Positions 62,958-64,000 of a stretch of DNA of 64,000 nt are shown piece by piece. Position 1 is the stretch's first letter. Each line of letters begins with the position of its first letter. This DNA comes from Myxococcota bacterium (GTDB lineage Bacteria; Myxococcota; JAJVIH01), in contig JAJVIH010000062.1 in assembly GCA_022072125.1 (NCBI GenBank), forward strand, positions 1 through 64,000, given 5' to 3'. Made by a program: the position numbers and the translations under genes. The notes beneath the pieces were generated by a model, which did not search any database, was not told the origin of the DNA, and was given only the letters and a program-made list of their open reading frames with translations.

Positions 62958-63082
62958 AGGCGATTGCAGGCGCGGCCGGACCGGATCAACGATCATCCGT
63001 CTCCTTGAGCAATGACGCCCGGTTCGCCGCGGGCCCGCGGGGGCGGGTGACCTTTTTTCCCGGATGGGGTATCCTTCCTTTC

Positions 63083-63793
63083 ATGGGACAAAATCAGACG
63101 ATGACTCATGCACTGGCGGCGGGGACTCTCGCGTTGCTGGCGATGGTCTCCGCATGCGGTTCCGGCGGGCAGGACGACGCCGGCGCTCTCGCGGACGCGG
63201 CGTCTGACGCCGGCGCGGGAGACGGCGCCCCGGCCACCGGAACCGGCGGCCCCAGCATCCCGCGCGCCGATCGCTATGTCGGCACCTGCCTGGAAAGCGT
63301 CTACGCGGGTTGCTTCGACGCCGCGGGGGAGGTCTCCTGCGACTACGACAAGCCGGGAAAAACCATGAATTTTTCCTGGCCCAACGGCGCCAAGGCCCAG
63401 ATTGTCCTGAAAAAATTTGAAGAAGGCGGCGAGGCCCGCCAGTACAATTCCAAAGGCGAACTTTGCTATCGCCAGCGCAGCGATCTCAACCGCGCGGCCC
63501 AGACCCTGACCGTCATCACGATCAAGGACAACCAGGAATACAAGGTGGTCACCACCTACAAAAAGGACGCCAACGGAAAAGAAGAAGTGGCCTCGGTGAC
63601 ATTGACCTGTCCCGATGGCACCTCGACCCAGTTGCCCGTGATCGCGGGCAATGATCCGAATCCCACCACGCCGCCGGAGGACCTGGTGTGCAAGGGGTTC
63701 TCGTGCCTGACCGCGGCGGACTGCAAGGATAACGATCAATGCCGCTTCCTCAAGCCCGAGGCGCGCGTGGGTGTTTGCACGGCCCCCCGTTGA
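63083..63793 (+). CDS. Small lipoprotein of unknown function
   Basis: 236 residues, lipoprotein signal with Cys25 (VSAC) followed by an Asp/Ala/Gly-rich linker (QDDAGALADAASDAGAGDGAP). The mature part has six to eight cysteines (CLESVYAGC, EVSCDY, ELCYRQ, LTCPDG, CKGFSCLTAADCKDNDQC) and beta-strand pattern. No family recognised. ATG 63083 or 63101 are possible starts. A GC-rich palindrome followed by six T residues lies about 25 bases upstream. Confidence 0.7.
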   Translation: MGQNQTMTHALAAGTLALLAMVSACGSGGQDDAGALADAASDAGAGDGAPATGTGGPSIPRADRYVGTCLESVYAGCFDAAGEVSCDYDKPGKTMNFSWPNGAKAQIVLKKFEEGGEARQYNSKGELCYRQRSDLNRAAQTLTVITIKDNQEYKVVTTYKKDANGKEEVASVTLTCPDGTSTQLPVIAGNDPNPTTPPEDLVCKGFSCLTAADCKDNDQCRFLKPEARVGVCTAPR

Positions 63794-64000
63794 GTCATCG
63801 TCCCCCTTCCGCCCACCTCACCTCGCCCACGGCGCATGGCGCCGCCCCGTCCGGCGTGTTCCGTCCGGCCCCTGCTCCATTGCTTGTACAACCGGGCGCC
63901 GGGCAGGCGGCAAGTTCGTTGCGGCTCCATCGAACAGCAAACCGGCCCCGGAATCATGGCGCAAAATAGATGTGAATCTTTTTATCACCCATCCACCATG
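63794..64000. other. Non-coding end of window
   Basis: No gene is supported. Open frames here are short, overlap on both strands and have no ribosome binding site. The window ends in CCACCATG, so a gene may begin at its right edge. Confidence 0.4.

Noticed and set aside
63027-63058. GC-rich palindrome followed by six T residues before the last lipoprotein
   Set aside because: The T-run starts twelve bases after the palindrome, so it is a weak terminator candidate; kept only as a remark.
1-64000. tRNA, rRNA, CRISPR and transposase genes
   Set aside because: I read both strands for T-loop motifs, spaced direct repeats and DDE-type proteins and found none that fit.

Overview
The window is about 64 kb of high-GC, gene-dense chromosomal DNA from a Gram-negative bacterium. 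The outer-membrane receptor, lipoproteins, DsbD, O-antigen-type polymerase, UbiB kinase and RodZ-like/PilW-like proteins all fit that. Several lipoproteins carry Asp/Ala/Gly-rich linkers just after the lipidated cysteine, and there are many TPR lipoproteins, near-consensus sigma-54 promoters and a Roadblock-like protein. Together these suggest a Myxococcota/Deltaproteobacteria-like organism, but no rRNA or other marker in the window fixes the taxonomy. I saw no tRNA, rRNA, CRISPR array, transposase or phage gene; this looks like ordinary chromosome with lineage-specific secreted proteins.

Layout. 0-9 kb: end of a repeat protein, a long rel/spoT gene (stringent response), a ScsB/DsbD-type thiol reductase, then leftward queA, a SpoIID-domain protein and an HU/IHF gene with a clear sigma-70 promoter. 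The intrinsic terminator behind the HU gene lies inside the signal-peptide codons of the SpoIID gene. 9-17 kb: a LolD/FtsX-type ABC exporter pair, a TonB-dependent receptor coupled to fabG and an rlmB-like methyltransferase, and a leftward protein of unknown function. 17-28 kb: a Crp/Fnr regulator divergent from a GalE-like epimerase and a Wzy/WaaL-like membrane protein with TPRs; a five-unit DUF1566 array split by a frameshift; a TPR-barrel outer-membrane protein; a duplicated ThyX-like protein; YceI. 29-36 kb: a one-polypeptide fusion of an ABC ATPase with a dual-specificity-type phosphatase, a Roadblock/LC7-like protein, asnS with a membrane-anchored partner, and a lipoprotein serpin. 36-49 kb: RNase E/G plus a TPR lipoprotein, a pgsB-pgsC-pgsW-like poly-gamma-glutamate operon, a cysteine-rich lipoprotein built from VWC-like and antistasin-like modules, a secreted protein with four CGG motifs, and a duplicated SRPBCC protein coupled to a TPR lipoprotein. 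49-64 kb: a leftward four-gene operon (two unknowns, PilW-like, RodZ-like), a lone glycosyltransferase, a tightly overlapping leftward operon (hydrolase lipoprotein, 2OG-Fe(II) oxygenase, three glycosyltransferase-like proteins), UbiB, an NAD(P)-binding protein and a terminal lipoprotein.

Most notable: (1) the ABC ATPase-phosphatase fusion; (2) two eukaryote-like protease-inhibitor-type lipoproteins (serpin and antistasin-like) that each have a near-consensus sigma-54 -24/-12 promoter, with a polyglutamate capsule operon between them, suggesting a co-regulated surface-protection programme; (3) the terminator embedded in the signal-peptide codons of the spoIID-like gene.
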